Source: Bacillus sp. FJAT-14578 (GTDB lineage Bacteria; Bacillota; Bacilli; Bacillales; Bacillaceae_H). From it: a stretch of DNA of 64,000 nucleotides. The position numbers and the translations under genes are program-made. Shown here piece after piece: positions 25,465-34,487 of this stretch; position 1 is the first letter of the stretch; every line of letters begins with the position of its first letter. The stretch covers positions 558,001 to 622,000 of the forward strand of contig NZ_AYSE01000004.1 in assembly GCF_000504165.1 (NCBI RefSeq). Direction: 5' to 3'. The notes under the pieces are model-generated. The model had not been told where the DNA came from. It made no database searches and saw nothing but the letters and a program-made list of their open reading frames with translations.

Positions 25465-25839
25465 CTACTCGATTCGGTGTTTATAGCTTTTATTTTTAAT
25501 GTTTTCAAAATCAATAAAATCAACACTGTATTCTAACACATCATTAATAAATAAATGATGATTCTTTGCAAACTCTTTAACATTTTCTAATAGTTGTTCA
25601 TCATACGTTGTTTTAAATTGAACGCGATCTTTAGGTCTTAATTTTTTATTGAAAGTAATGACTCCTTGAGACAATACCGTTTGCAATCCGCTTTCAATTA
25701 AGTAGTTAGGATATGTATCATGTTTAAGCGCTAAGGCATTTAATTTATCGATTATGGATTGACTAATGTTAGTTCTAAACTTAACTCTGGTAGGATCAGT
25801 CATTTGAATTAATCTCACATCATCAATTTTTTTCCACAT
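25465..25839 (-). CDS. Tandem ribbon-helix-helix DNA-binding protein
   Basis: 124 residues made of two similar units: RVKFRTNISQSIIDKLNALA... (about 19-57) and RVQFKTTYDEQLLENVKEFA... (about 70-108). Each reads as a short beta strand with alternating basic residues, then two helices, the ribbon-helix-helix fold. RHH proteins normally bind DNA as dimers; here both halves are in one chain. Start ATG follows GAGGAGATATAAAGT. It is 22 bases downstream of the LAGLIDADG gene, so the pair is probably an operon. Domain call is by pattern, not by database. Confidence 0.65.
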   Translation of the reverse strand: MWKKIDDVRLIQMTDPTRVKFRTNISQSIIDKLNALALKHDTYPNYLIESGLQTVLSQGVITFNKKLRPKDRVQFKTTYDEQLLENVKEFAKNHHLFINDVLEYSVDFIDFENIKNKSYKHRIE

Positions 25840-25861
25840 ACTTTATATCTCCTCTGTGTTA

Positions 25862-26665
<804 letters not shown>

Positions 26666-26746
26666 TCATTCCATAAATTCCCTTCCCTCCTTTAATTATA
26701 CAAACATACGTTCTTATGTGCAATATTGAGTATAATTTTAATAAAT

Positions 26747-26787
26747 AAAAGATGGGTTAACCAATTGAATTGGCTAACCCATCTTTT
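26747..26787. terminator. Terminator hairpin at the end of the accessory genes
   Basis: AAAAGATGGGTTAACCAATT (26747-26766) pairs with AATTGGCTAACCCATCTTTT with one mismatch. T- and A-runs on both sides make it bidirectional; it probably ends the MFS transcript coming from the right. Confidence 0.8.
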
Positions 26788-26801
26788 ATTGAATACGATA
26801 A

Positions 26802-26849
26802 TTATAATGTAGACATGTCGATAACGTACGTTCCGTCTTTATTTTTCAC
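26802..26849 (-). pseudogene. Possible C-terminal scrap of a zinc alcohol dehydrogenase
   Basis: Sixteen minus-strand codons read VKNKDGTYVIDMSTL and stop, resembling the [10 protein letters not shown] ending of the alcohol dehydrogenase remnant at 29014-29268. An in-frame stop lies just before. Too short to be sure. Confidence 0.25.
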
Positions 26850-26927
26850 ACGTCAATCAAATGCTGAACCAAATTATGGAGCTCATAAGCCTTCCATAAA
26901 TGATTTTTCAACATAGATTATCCCTAC

Positions 26928-28196
26928 TTATGCATTTAAGACGCGCTTAAACCGTTTTGTTCTTCTTTCCTCTTCGATCGACATAGCTCCTACCAATCCC
27001 ATCAAAGAAAATAGGATAGAAATGATGAATCCATAGTGATAGCCAACACTTATCGATTGTTGAGGGAATAAGTCTAGCACATTTCCGAAAATAATCGGCA
27101 ATAAAACAGCGCTTAAAAATCCGCCCGTATTAGCAAATCCAGAAACTACTCCCGCTCTTTGCATAGGAAACGATTGCCGTACTATTGCAAATGTTAATGA
27201 GCTTGCTCCTGTTCCAATACCTATAATAAAGAATAAAATGATGACCATCATAAATGAAGGTTTCGTGCCAGATATAAACAACCCAAACCAACTCAACAAG
27301 ACAAAAATATGAACAAGGCTATAGATTTTTTTTATAGAACCTAATCGGCTTGTGATCCACCCGATTAAAGGACCGCCAATCATTGAACCGATTAGACCGT
27401 ACATGATAAGTTGGCTTGCCGCTGAACGTGATAATCCAAATACGTCAATTCCATATGGAACTCCCCACGAACCGATAAACCCTATATATGTGCCGACCAC
27501 CCCAAAGTGGCAAAAGAATAATGCCCAAGCCTGACGACTGGAAAAAATTTGACGTAGGATCAGCCAAAAGCTTTCTCGCTCTTTACTAGAATCCTTTTCT
27601 TTTGAATCTTCCTTAAATAATTGTTTAGGTTTCCATATAAGAACGGAATAAAGAAGATAAGATGCTGCCGCTAAAATAATTCCTACAATCAGAAATGGGG
27701 CTCTCCAACCTGCAAATGAAATCCATAAGGACAGAGGAACGGTCGCTGATAGCGAAGCGAGGCTTGCAATAAGTGAAACCATACTGATTAATTTGACAAA
27801 TTCCTGTGCCTTAAACCATTGACCTAAAATCAACACCATATTAATAAATATCATGGCATCTCCTATTCCAAATAGAAGTCGAGAGAAAATTAAAACATAT
27901 TCATTAGGAGCAAAGCTATAAATAAGAGTTCCCATCCCAGTAAGAAGTGCACCTAAAATCAAAAATCGATTTGGACCATATCTGTCAGATAACAAACCAA
28001 TTGGAATTTGAAGTCCTGCATAGGCTAAAAATTGAATACTGGTTGCAAGACCTATAATCGAAGCTGAAACGTGGAAATCGCTCATTAATTGGTCGGTAAT
28101 CACTCCTGGTGCTGTTCTTTGGCTCAAAATTAAAAAGTAAGCAAAAAAGACGCTGCCTAATATCACCCATCTATAGCTGCTTTCTTGTTTGTTCAT
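26928..28196 (-). CDS. MFS transporter
   Basis: 422 residues with 12 predicted helices. The first half carries SQRTAPGVITDQLMSDFHVS and the motif-A-like loop PIGLLSDRYGPNRFL; a charged central loop (KEDSKEKDSSKERES) separates the halves, and helix 11 has FANTGGFLSAVLLPIIFG. The general organisation fits organic-anion or drug MFS permeases; substrate not predictable. Start ATG 28196. It is the only intact gene in a cluster of decayed reductase and regulator genes, so it may be a survivor of a detoxification operon. Confidence 0.85.
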   Translation of the reverse strand: MNKQESSYRWVILGSVFFAYFLILSQRTAPGVITDQLMSDFHVSASIIGLATSIQFLAYAGLQIPIGLLSDRYGPNRFLILGALLTGMGTLIYSFAPNEYVLIFSRLLFGIGDAMIFINMVLILGQWFKAQEFVKLISMVSLIASLASLSATVPLSLWISFAGWRAPFLIVGIILAAASYLLYSVLIWKPKQLFKEDSKEKDSSKERESFWLILRQIFSSRQAWALFFCHFGVVGTYIGFIGSWGVPYGIDVFGLSRSAASQLIMYGLIGSMIGGPLIGWITSRLGSIKKIYSLVHIFVLLSWFGLFISGTKPSFMMVIILFFIIGIGTGASSLTFAIVRQSFPMQRAGVVSGFANTGGFLSAVLLPIIFGNVLDLFPQQSISVGYHYGFIISILFSLMGLVGAMSIEEERRTKRFKRVLNA

Positions 28197-28305
28197 CTTT
28201 AAGCGTCCCTTCTCGTTTTATATTTCATAAATAAAAAGACCCTGATTCTTACTTTACATAAGGAAATCAAGGTTTCACTTTCAGAAAAGCTACTATCGTA
28301 TACAA

Positions 28306-28384
28306 TTAATCTAAACCAAGCACTGGATGCGGCACACATAGCTCTTCCAGATACACAATTTCTTCAGGTGTTAACTTAATCGAA
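28306..28384 (-). pseudogene. C-terminal remnant of an aldo/keto reductase
   Basis: Minus-strand codons read SIKLTPEEIVYLEELCVPHP then VLGLD and stop, matching the conserved C-terminus of NADPH-dependent aldo/keto reductases (L-x-x-E-E-x-x-Y-L-E-E-x-Y-V-P-H-P). The rest of the enzyme is missing. Confidence 0.55.
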
Positions 28385-28401
28385 AGAGCAATGTGTTAGT
28401 T

Positions 28402-28689
28402 TTATAACTTATTATACCATTCATCATCGACAGGTTCTAACCAATTTGTTTGACCCGTTGTAATGGCTAAGTGTACAAACCAGCTGTCTTTTGTCGCACC
28501 ATGCCAATGTTTTACATTCGACGGAATATTCACCACATCCCCCGTTTTGAGTAATTGAGCTGGCTTCCCTTCTTCTTGATACCAACCCTCGCCACCTGTA
28601 ACTAATAAAACTTGACCAACTGTATGAGAGTGCCAGTTATTGCGAGCTCCTGGAGCAAAGGTTACATTTCCGATTCCTGCATTGCTTGA
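28402..28689 (-). pseudogene. 5'-truncated cupin protein
   Basis: An open minus-strand frame of 95 codons reads NAGIGNVTFAPGARNNWHSH (metal-binding His pair), then GQVLLVTGGEGWYQEEGKPA, VVNIPSNVKHWHGA and ends DDEWYNKL. This is a single-domain cupin of the type found next to carboxymuconolactone decarboxylase and reductase genes. The N-terminal third and any start codon are missing; a stop precedes the frame at 28690-28692. Confidence 0.7.
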
Positions 28690-28759
28690 TTATTTATATG
28701 TTCATCGAAATTATTTGCTTATTTTATTTAATATAAAACAGTTTGAGGAGCAATTGTTT

Positions 28760-28789
28760 TTACTATTAAAGTAAAGCAATTAATAGTAA
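28760..28789. promoter_or_regulatory. Perfect 10-bp inverted repeat before the TetR remnant
   Basis: TTACTATTAA (28760-28769) and TTAATAGTAA (28780-28789), spacer ten. It resembles a regulator operator and shares TTACTA/TAGTAA ends with the pair at 2402-2447. Confidence 0.5.
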
Positions 28790-28797
28790 CGAGGAGG

Positions 28798-28953
28798 AAG
28801 AACACGAAGGAAGATCTACCTGCTGAATATGTTGCCATTGATATTAAAACAGCCTCATTGGTAGGCATCATCATATGGTGGTTAAGAAAGGGGCTTCATT
28901 TTAGTTCAGATTATATTGCAAATCAAATTTATTTAATGTACAGAATGCAGTGA
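28798..28953 (+). pseudogene. C-terminal remnant of a TetR-family regulator
   Basis: Plus-strand codons read KEDLPAEYVAIDIKTASLVG, IIIWWLRKGLHFSSDYIANQ, IYLMYRMQ, stop. The pattern (AEYVA...ALLGIIxWWLxxG...SxExxAxQL) is the C-terminal ligand-binding end of TetR/AcrR repressors. No helix-turn-helix part remains. Confidence 0.6.
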
Positions 28954-29013
28954 TTCTAAATCATTCATCAATATTATAAGGAAATCACTAGAAGTAACGA
29001 ATATCAATAATCG

Positions 29014-29268
29014 GTGGAATTTTGGGTTATTTACTTGCTACAACCGGTATGCGGCGCCAAGAAGTGGTTGATTGGTCATCGCCGTTCATTTGCAGGTTCA
29101 ATGATCGGGGGCATCCGTGAGACTCAGGAGATGTTGGATTTCTGTGCAAAACATAACATTGTTCCTAAGATTGAAGTCATTTCAGCCGACCAAATTGACG
29201 AAGCCTACGAACGCGTATTAGCTTCAGATGTGAAGTATCGATTCGTGATTGACATCAGCACAATGTGA
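29014..29268 (+). pseudogene. C-terminal fragment of a zinc alcohol dehydrogenase
   Basis: The 84-codon frame matches only from about residue 20: [20 protein letters not shown], then [20 protein letters not shown] and [17 protein letters not shown]. This is the end of the cinnamyl-alcohol-dehydrogenase-type family (NAD(P)-dependent alcohol dehydrogenase). The catalytic zinc domain and most of the Rossmann fold are gone, and the first 19 residues are out-of-family. A remnant. Confidence 0.75.
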
Positions 29269-29302
29269 GTTGCGTAATTGATAAATTCTAATGATAATTT
29301 TG

Positions 29303-29340
29303 AGGATGTCCAAAAAGCCTAGCTTTTTGGACATCCTTTT
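29303..29340. terminator. Strong terminator hairpin
   Basis: AGGATGTCCAAAAAGC (29303-29318), loop CTA, GCTTTTTGGACATCCT (29322-29337), then TTT. Confidence 0.85.
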
Positions 29341-29386
29341 ATATACGTTGCTTCAAATATGAATACGGGGAACGCGAGGAAGTATA

Positions 29387-30406
29387 CTATAACAGATATT
29401 GCCTGCATGTTCGAATCAATTTCTCTTTATTAGAGTTGAGCCAACGCGCTCTCATGGCATTCTTATATAGCTGCTTTTTAACATTATCTACTGAATCCAC
29501 TTTATCCCAATATCGACCTAAAAAGTGGATAAAAACATCCAGTCCTCGAAGTTGTACAAGAGTCGGAATAATATCTATTTCATCTTCCGTTAGCTTCATC
29601 ACGCTGCCATACCCGGAAAGAAAAGCATCAATCTTGGTCCAAATCGCAGTGTCCTCCTGGTCGGGACGAATGAAATCTGCTAAACAAACTGCTGGTTCTA
29701 TCGCTCGTAAATCGTTTGTGACAAATTCAAAATCTAAAACCGCCGAGACTATACCCTCTTGATTTATGAGAATGTTAGATGCATTCAAGTCACCATGAAC
29801 CATCTGGTGCGGCAACAGCTTTAGTCTTGGGGCAATCTTCTGAAAAGCAACGATCTGTTTGGCAATATGGATTAATTCCGTGTCTTGTTCTGCAAACTCT
29901 TTTGAAGGATTCTCACAAAAACTTATCACCTTGTGCAGCGAACAATGAGGATGCGTATGCTCAATCTCATAATACGGTCTATAAATTGGACTCTCGTTTA
30001 TTTGTACCATTGCAAGAGCCTTCGTTAACTGACCAGTTATCTTTCCAAAGGAGTAAAGTTGATTCGGTTCAGTAAGCTGAGGGTGCTCTCCATCTAAATA
30101 ACGGAATACGCTTGTCAGTTTCCCATCCTTTGTTCTCACAATCGTATTTCCTTCTCTTGTCGTTACAGGTTCTGGGATGCCAAATGTGAGGGGCAATTCT
30201 TTTAAAGCAAGTAATATGGCATGTTCATACCTTACCTTACGCTCATCTTGATGAGTTTCGTAAATTCGAACGACATATTGTTTATCATTTACCTTTAAAA
30301 ACCGAGTTGTATTGTTGAATCCAGACGGACCAGCCCATATTTTCCAGTTGCCAACAGGAAAGAAATGAGCAAGAACTTCATTTACATATGCTTTCTCTCG
30401 TTTCAT
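29387..30406 (-). CDS. Aminoglycoside phosphotransferase-fold kinase
   Basis: 339 residues of the APH/choline-kinase/ThrB-II superfamily. The catalytic loop is MVHGDLNASNIL near residues 203-214, with the Asp base and Asn, and the metal-binding motif is VLDFEF about 15 residues later. The N-terminal lobe has QYVVRIYETHQDERKVRYEH for ATP binding. Substrates in this family range from homoserine to antibiotics and sugars, and nothing here decides. Monocistronic, reading toward the terminator at 29303. Start ATG 30406. Confidence 0.8.
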   Translation of the reverse strand: MKREKAYVNEVLAHFFPVGNWKIWAGPSGFNNTTRFLKVNDKQYVVRIYETHQDERKVRYEHAILLALKELPLTFGIPEPVTTREGNTIVRTKDGKLTSVFRYLDGEHPQLTEPNQLYSFGKITGQLTKALAMVQINESPIYRPYYEIEHTHPHCSLHKVISFCENPSKEFAEQDTELIHIAKQIVAFQKIAPRLKLLPHQMVHGDLNASNILINQEGIVSAVLDFEFVTNDLRAIEPAVCLADFIRPDQEDTAIWTKIDAFLSGYGSVMKLTEDEIDIIPTLVQLRGLDVFIHFLGRYWDKVDSVDNVKKQLYKNAMRARWLNSNKEKLIRTCRQYLL

Positions 30407-30478
30407 ATAACCTCATATTCCTTTATATTTTTATAGTTTCTGAAGCTATTAGTTTGAAGTGATTGTGAATGTATTTTT

Positions 30479-30850
30479 TTAAAATAACTTATAAATCTTT
30501 TCAGCATAGGAACCGAATCTTGAATTCGTGTGAAGTTTTCTTTTTTTCATGATTTCATCAAAGCGCATTCTTTTTTTCGTTAGTTTTTTCTCTAACCTTG
30601 CCCGTTCAGCATCATCGTGGCAGCAAGCAATCAAGTCCTCAAGGCTTAGCATTTCTTTCCTCAACTCTAATTCTTCGTTTGCGAAACCAGCGTTCTTTAG
30701 CATGCGATAACCCATCTTTAGCTCAGGAGACATACCTGGAAGGTCATCTTTCAATTGGAGCGGCTTTCCCATTCCAGGGAGGTTATCCATCTCCCCCTTT
30801 TTAATAGCTTCTTTTATTTTATCCTCAGCAATCATTGTCATAATGTCCAT
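30479..30850 (-). CDS. DUF1992 (DnaJ-homologue-like) protein
   Basis: 123 residues with the family signature IAEDKIKEAIKKGEMDNLPG followed by MGKPLQL near the N-terminus and a basic helical C-terminus (KKLTKKRMRFDEIMKKRK). I chose ATG 30850 (MDIMTMIAEDK), served by TGGAGGG 9 bases upstream; the longer frame to 30928 has no such site. Bacterial members are uncharacterised. Upstream of the kinase gene on the same strand, 72 bases apart. Confidence 0.85.
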   Translation of the reverse strand: MDIMTMIAEDKIKEAIKKGEMDNLPGMGKPLQLKDDLPGMSPELKMGYRMLKNAGFANEELELRKEMLSLEDLIACCHDDAERARLEKKLTKKRMRFDEIMKKRKLHTNSRFGSYAEKIYKLF

Positions 30851-31185
30851 GTTTAAAACCCTCCATATAAAGGACCGTTTTAGATTTTTTCTAAAACCTT
30901 TGTGTAAGGAACCAGATTGTTCCAACAAAGTCTTTTTTAATTACAATACATTTATCATTTTAACCGATTTTTATGATAAATCTTAGATGTATTTCATGTT
31001 TAAAGTTATCAATATTCGTCATTTTTGAAGATTTTCTGCAAATATAAAAAGTTAGGCTTATCCATATGCAACGATTTCTTTTTCCTTACGTTATATCCAG
31101 TGATACGGAAATAAAATCAACGATGCACTTATCAATCGTTCTAACCTCTACTCTATCCGTGTAATTCATCCAATGGGGGATCATC

Positions 31186-32109
31186 ATGAAGAAAAACAAG
31201 TTTAACTTATTGAAAATTGCTGTCCTTACTTTAGGGCTATCCACGGCGTTTGGGCATATCCAGGGAGAAGCGTCAACAACATACGAAGTGAAAAAGGGCG
31301 ATACTTTATATCGTATTGCTAAAAACAATCATTTAACGGTATCGCAGCTTATGCAACTGAATAGCCTCTCATCCACCACTATTTATGTAGGTGATAAGCT
31401 GTCCCTCTCTCCTACTATCACTATCCAAAAGGGCGATACACTGTATAGCCTTGCCAAAAAATATCGCACAACCGTTTCCTATCTGAAGATGATTAATCAT
31501 TTAACATCAGATACGATATATGCAGGCCAAAAACTAGTGGTTCCTTCCTATGTGATTGTTAAGAAGGGAGATACACTTTATCGTATTGCTAAAAACTTTG
31601 GATTAACCGTTCAAGAGTTAAAGTCTTTAAATGGTTTAACATCAGATACGATTTATGTAGGTCAAACATTAATGGTTATGAAAAACAAAGCATTGGAACC
31701 TTATGATGCAGAAAAAATAAAAGTGGAAGTTAACACAAAGAAAGGATTTGCATTTGCTTCTGAGGAACCGAGAAGGTTTATTTTACAATACACCAAAGAT
31801 GCTTCCTATTTTGCAAGAATTGAAGTCCTCGATGCAGCAGCCAACATCAATGATGTAAAAAGAAATTCCATGGAGTATTTAAAAGGCAACAAAATATCTG
31901 AATACGAAACAGACAAGAGTTATCATCCATTGTATAAAGGTGCAGCATTCTTCCTGCATGGATCAAATAGTAAAACACAAACTAATATTGTCGTGAAAGA
32001 AATTGATGGAAAATTGGTCAGGTTTACTATCCATTACTTAAACAAAGAAGAATCAGAAGGAATTGTTCCGACTATGATTGATATCCTTCATACGACAAAG
32101 TTAAAGTAA
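31186..32109 (+). CDS. Secreted protein with three LysM domains
   Basis: 307 residues. A signal peptide (MKKNKFNLLKIAVLTLGLST, cleavage after about residue 28) is followed by three LysM repeats, at roughly 32-74, 78-121 and 124-166, each with a KKGDTLYRIAK or QKGDTLYSLAK opening and a closing DTIYVGQ. These bind peptidoglycan. The C-terminal ~130 residues (SEEPRRFILQYTKDASYFAR, YKGAAFFLHGSNSKTQTNIV) show no known catalytic motif, so a wall-attached structural or inhibitory domain is likelier than a hydrolase. Start ATG after GGGGGATC. Confidence 0.88.
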   Translation: MKKNKFNLLKIAVLTLGLSTAFGHIQGEASTTYEVKKGDTLYRIAKNNHLTVSQLMQLNSLSSTTIYVGDKLSLSPTITIQKGDTLYSLAKKYRTTVSYLKMINHLTSDTIYAGQKLVVPSYVIVKKGDTLYRIAKNFGLTVQELKSLNGLTSDTIYVGQTLMVMKNKALEPYDAEKIKVEVNTKKGFAFASEEPRRFILQYTKDASYFARIEVLDAAANINDVKRNSMEYLKGNKISEYETDKSYHPLYKGAAFFLHGSNSKTQTNIVVKEIDGKLVRFTIHYLNKEESEGIVPTMIDILHTTKLK

Positions 32110-32121
32110 TATTACCCTAAA

Positions 32122-32158
32122 AAGGCTATTTCCCATATGCTGAGAAATAGCCTTATAC
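32122..32158. terminator. Terminator between the LysM and thioredoxin genes
   Basis: AAGGCTATTTC (32122-32132) with GAAATAGCCTT (32144-32154), loop of eleven; convergent genes share it. Confidence 0.75.
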
Positions 32159-32166
32159 ATCTCTTT

Positions 32167-32505
32167 TTAATTAGTTGTGTAAATATCATATATTTTCTGT
32201 ATTTTATCTTTGAATGGCTGCAAGTGAACAAAGCGAGCTTCTCTCCATAATTCTTTTCCATCTGCGAATAAAAGGAGGGCAGGCACGGTAAAGATTGAAA
32301 AATGTCCCGCTATTTCCTCCACCTCATCTGCATTAATATGCCCTAATTGGATAAGGGGGAAATCAACCATCAACTCTCGCACTTGCGGTAACAATGCATG
32401 ACACACACTACAATTTGTTCTTGATATGTACAAAAAACTTAAAGGATGCTTTTTGATAAAGCTATCGACCATTTCCAACGAGGTCAGTTCTTCCATTTCC
32501 CTCAT
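32167..32505 (-). CDS. Thioredoxin-family protein with CSVC active site
   Basis: 112 residues, cytosolic. Thioredoxin fold with the redox motif CSVC in SRTNCSVCHALLP (Cys32 and Cys35) and cis-Pro in FTVPALLLFADGKEL. The CxxC is not the CGPC of housekeeping thioredoxin. Start ATG behind TTGGAGG six bases upstream. It follows the decayed sirtuin on the same strand by about 30 bases, so it may be the last gene of that transcript. Partner proteins unknown. Confidence 0.85.
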   Translation of the reverse strand: MREMEELTSLEMVDSFIKKHPLSFLYISRTNCSVCHALLPQVRELMVDFPLIQLGHINADEVEEIAGHFSIFTVPALLLFADGKELWREARFVHLQPFKDKIQKIYDIYTTN

Positions 32506-32533
32506 TCTTTTCCTCCAATCATTACTCTTACTA

Positions 32534-32735
32534 TTACATAGTTTTTAGTAATCCGTCTACTTGTTCGAGAACGTCCTTTACCTTTCCTTTAATCATAAGA
32601 TCAAAGTCATAGTTCCCTTCTACTTCTGGGGTCTATATTCTTCCACCACCCGGATTTTGAGCGGAAATCAGGCACCCCGCTTTCTGTGGACATACCAGCC
32701 CCAGTAAGAATGACGGTATGAGAAGATGCCTTCAT
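32534..32735 (-). pseudogene. Sir2-family sirtuin reduced to its two ends
   Basis: The ATG (complement 32733-32735) overlaps the VWA gene stop as ATGA. The first frame reads [20 protein letters not shown] then [18 protein letters not shown], the NAD-binding GAG-S/T-x-S-G-I/V-PDFR signature of sirtuins, and stops after 42 codons. In another frame the sequence goes on [20 protein letters not shown] to a stop at 32534, resembling a sirtuin C-terminus. The catalytic His and zinc module are missing, so a large internal deletion plus frameshift has killed it. Confidence 0.75.
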
Positions 32736-33379
32736 GAACGCCGATTATAATCCCTTTCAATCCCTGCTTTCCAACTTCGATCAATCTCTTTGCCGCTTCG
32801 AAAGTTTATCACAGCGTCATTTACCGCTTCATAATTTAATTGCGTTCCTATATGGTCAGCATGGTATTCAACTGCGAAGTCCCCATCGATTCCATATCGT
32901 GCAGCGGTTGAGATGGCATCGATATTGGCCCCAAGGAACATGAATTCCCAGCCATATTTCTCTTTTTGATGTTGAACCATTTTTTTGATTTTCTCCGTTG
33001 TGTATTCACGGCTGGCATTTTCCATTCCATCCGTTGTGATGACGAATAGTACCTTTTCTGCACGTTCATTCTCACTTGTTCTCTTTTGTACATTAACCAT
33101 TTTTTGAATGGTAAAACCAATGGCATCTAATAACGCAGTGCTTCCCCCTACTTCATAGTCTTTTTCGGTAATCGGAGTTATGCCTCTTACATTTATTCGG
33201 TCGTGTAATAATTTATAATGATGATTGAATAATACGGTAGTAATACGGGCTTCTCCTTCAGCCTTTTGTTGTTTCATCAGCATCGCATTATAACCGCCAA
33301 TTGTGTCTGCCTCAAGCCCTGCCATTGAGCCGCTTTTATCTAAAATAAAAACTAATTCTGTTAACTTCCTTTTCATCAT
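32732..33379 (-). CDS. VWA-domain protein with MIDAS motif
   Basis: 215 residues, almost only a von Willebrand factor A domain. The MIDAS metal site is DKSGSM ([20 protein letters not shown]), with a Thr/Ser loop [11 protein letters not shown] and [10 protein letters not shown] supplying the third Asp. No signal peptide, so cytosolic. I chose the ATG at 33379 (MMKRKLTEL), six bases after GGAGG; the frame is open upstream to 33457. It sits between the macrodomain gene (74 bases upstream) and the sirtuin remnant (overlapping), an arrangement suggesting a single functional module. Confidence 0.85.
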   Translation of the reverse strand: MMKRKLTELVFILDKSGSMAGLEADTIGGYNAMLMKQQKAEGEARITTVLFNHHYKLLHDRINVRGITPITEKDYEVGGSTALLDAIGFTIQKMVNVQKRTSENERAEKVLFVITTDGMENASREYTTEKIKKMVQHQKEKYGWEFMFLGANIDAISTAARYGIDGDFAVEYHADHIGTQLNYEAVNDAVINFRSGKEIDRSWKAGIERDYNRRS

Positions 33380-33453
33380 CGTCATCCTCCGTTCTTTGAT
33401 AAACTTAGGATAACAATGATTTGATAAAAAATGGTCGCTTTGAATGCGACATT

Positions 33454-34458
33454 TCAAGCACCGAGTAATGGTTGATCAAAAGCAAATAAGGCTTCATTGA
33501 TTTCATGAATATCATAGTTGGCTTGTTGAATAAAAAACTCAATAATGACATCAAATTTACTGCTGTGCGACAAGGTATAACCGGCAGCAGTTAGCAGCTC
33601 CACCGTTTCCGCCAAATTCAATTTTAAGGCAATAGCAAAAGCAATGGCAGTTTTCTTCTTTGGAGTATAATCGACTCCATTCCGAATTTTTGAGAATAAT
33701 CGACGGTCAATATTCGCTCTCTTATATGTTTCAACATCCGTCATTCTTTTTTCATCAATTAAACGAAGCAGCCGCTCGGAAAAAGATTCATCGAGCTGGT
33801 TCAACAGGTTTACTAAAGAGTCGTTCGCTTCTTCGTACACATCCTGCTGAAGAATTTTGGCTTCTTGCAATGAGTCCATTGCATATTGTTTTTCTCTTCC
33901 AATGCGTTTAAAAGTGTTTTCTACTTCGTCTACATAATACTCATCGATATATTCGCGGATAGATGTAAATAACTTTTTACTTAAACCAAAAGATTTCTTA
34001 TCAAAAACAACCAGATAAACAAGCATGTCATGATTTAATAAAAATGAACTGATGGTAGAAACCGCAATTTGTAATGCTTCCTCTTTTGGATAACCATATA
34101 TGCCAGTCGAAATCAATGGAAAAGCGATGGACTCACATTGATGAATTTTTGCTAGTTCCAAAGAGTTATAATAAGCTGCCTTTAACAGAGCTGCTTCTTG
34201 ATTTGACCCCCCTTGCCAAATGGGTCCTGGTGTATGAATGATAAATTTTGCATCCAACTTAAACCCATCTGTCATAACGGCTTCTCCAACCTTGCATCCA
34301 CCGATTTTATCACATGCTTTTTGCAACTCACTGGCACCCGCTGTACGAAATATAGCACCGCATACCCCTCCACCCATTTTCAGTGCTGTATTCGCCGCAT
34401 TGACTATCGCATCTACATTCATCTTGGTAATATCACTGCGAACGATTTCTAATGGCAT
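33454..34458 (-). CDS. Macrodomain protein with C-terminal helical DNA-binding-like domain
   Basis: 334 residues. Residues 1-170 are a macrodomain: IVNAANTALKMGGGVCGAIF (ADP-ribose binding) and PLISTGIYGYPKEEALQIAV, the MacroD/YmdB type that binds or hydrolyses ADP-ribose, O-acetyl-ADP-ribose or ADP-ribosyl-protein. A coiled-coil-like linker follows. The last ~110 residues (YKRANIDRRLFSKIRNGVDY, KKTAIAFAIALKLNLAETVE, SSKFDVIIEFFIQQANYDIH) are helical and look like an XRE-type fold. First gene of the macro/VWA/Sir2 module; Sir2 makes the compound that macrodomains process. GNAT gene 30 bases upstream. Confidence 0.88.
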   Translation of the reverse strand: MPLEIVRSDITKMNVDAIVNAANTALKMGGGVCGAIFRTAGASELQKACDKIGGCKVGEAVMTDGFKLDAKFIIHTPGPIWQGGSNQEAALLKAAYYNSLELAKIHQCESIAFPLISTGIYGYPKEEALQIAVSTISSFLLNHDMLVYLVVFDKKSFGLSKKLFTSIREYIDEYYVDEVENTFKRIGREKQYAMDSLQEAKILQQDVYEEANDSLVNLLNQLDESFSERLLRLIDEKRMTDVETYKRANIDRRLFSKIRNGVDYTPKKKTAIAFAIALKLNLAETVELLTAAGYTLSHSSKFDVIIEFFIQQANYDIHEINEALFAFDQPLLGA

Positions 34459-34487
34459 GATATCTTTCCCTTCCCTGTAAAATATTT

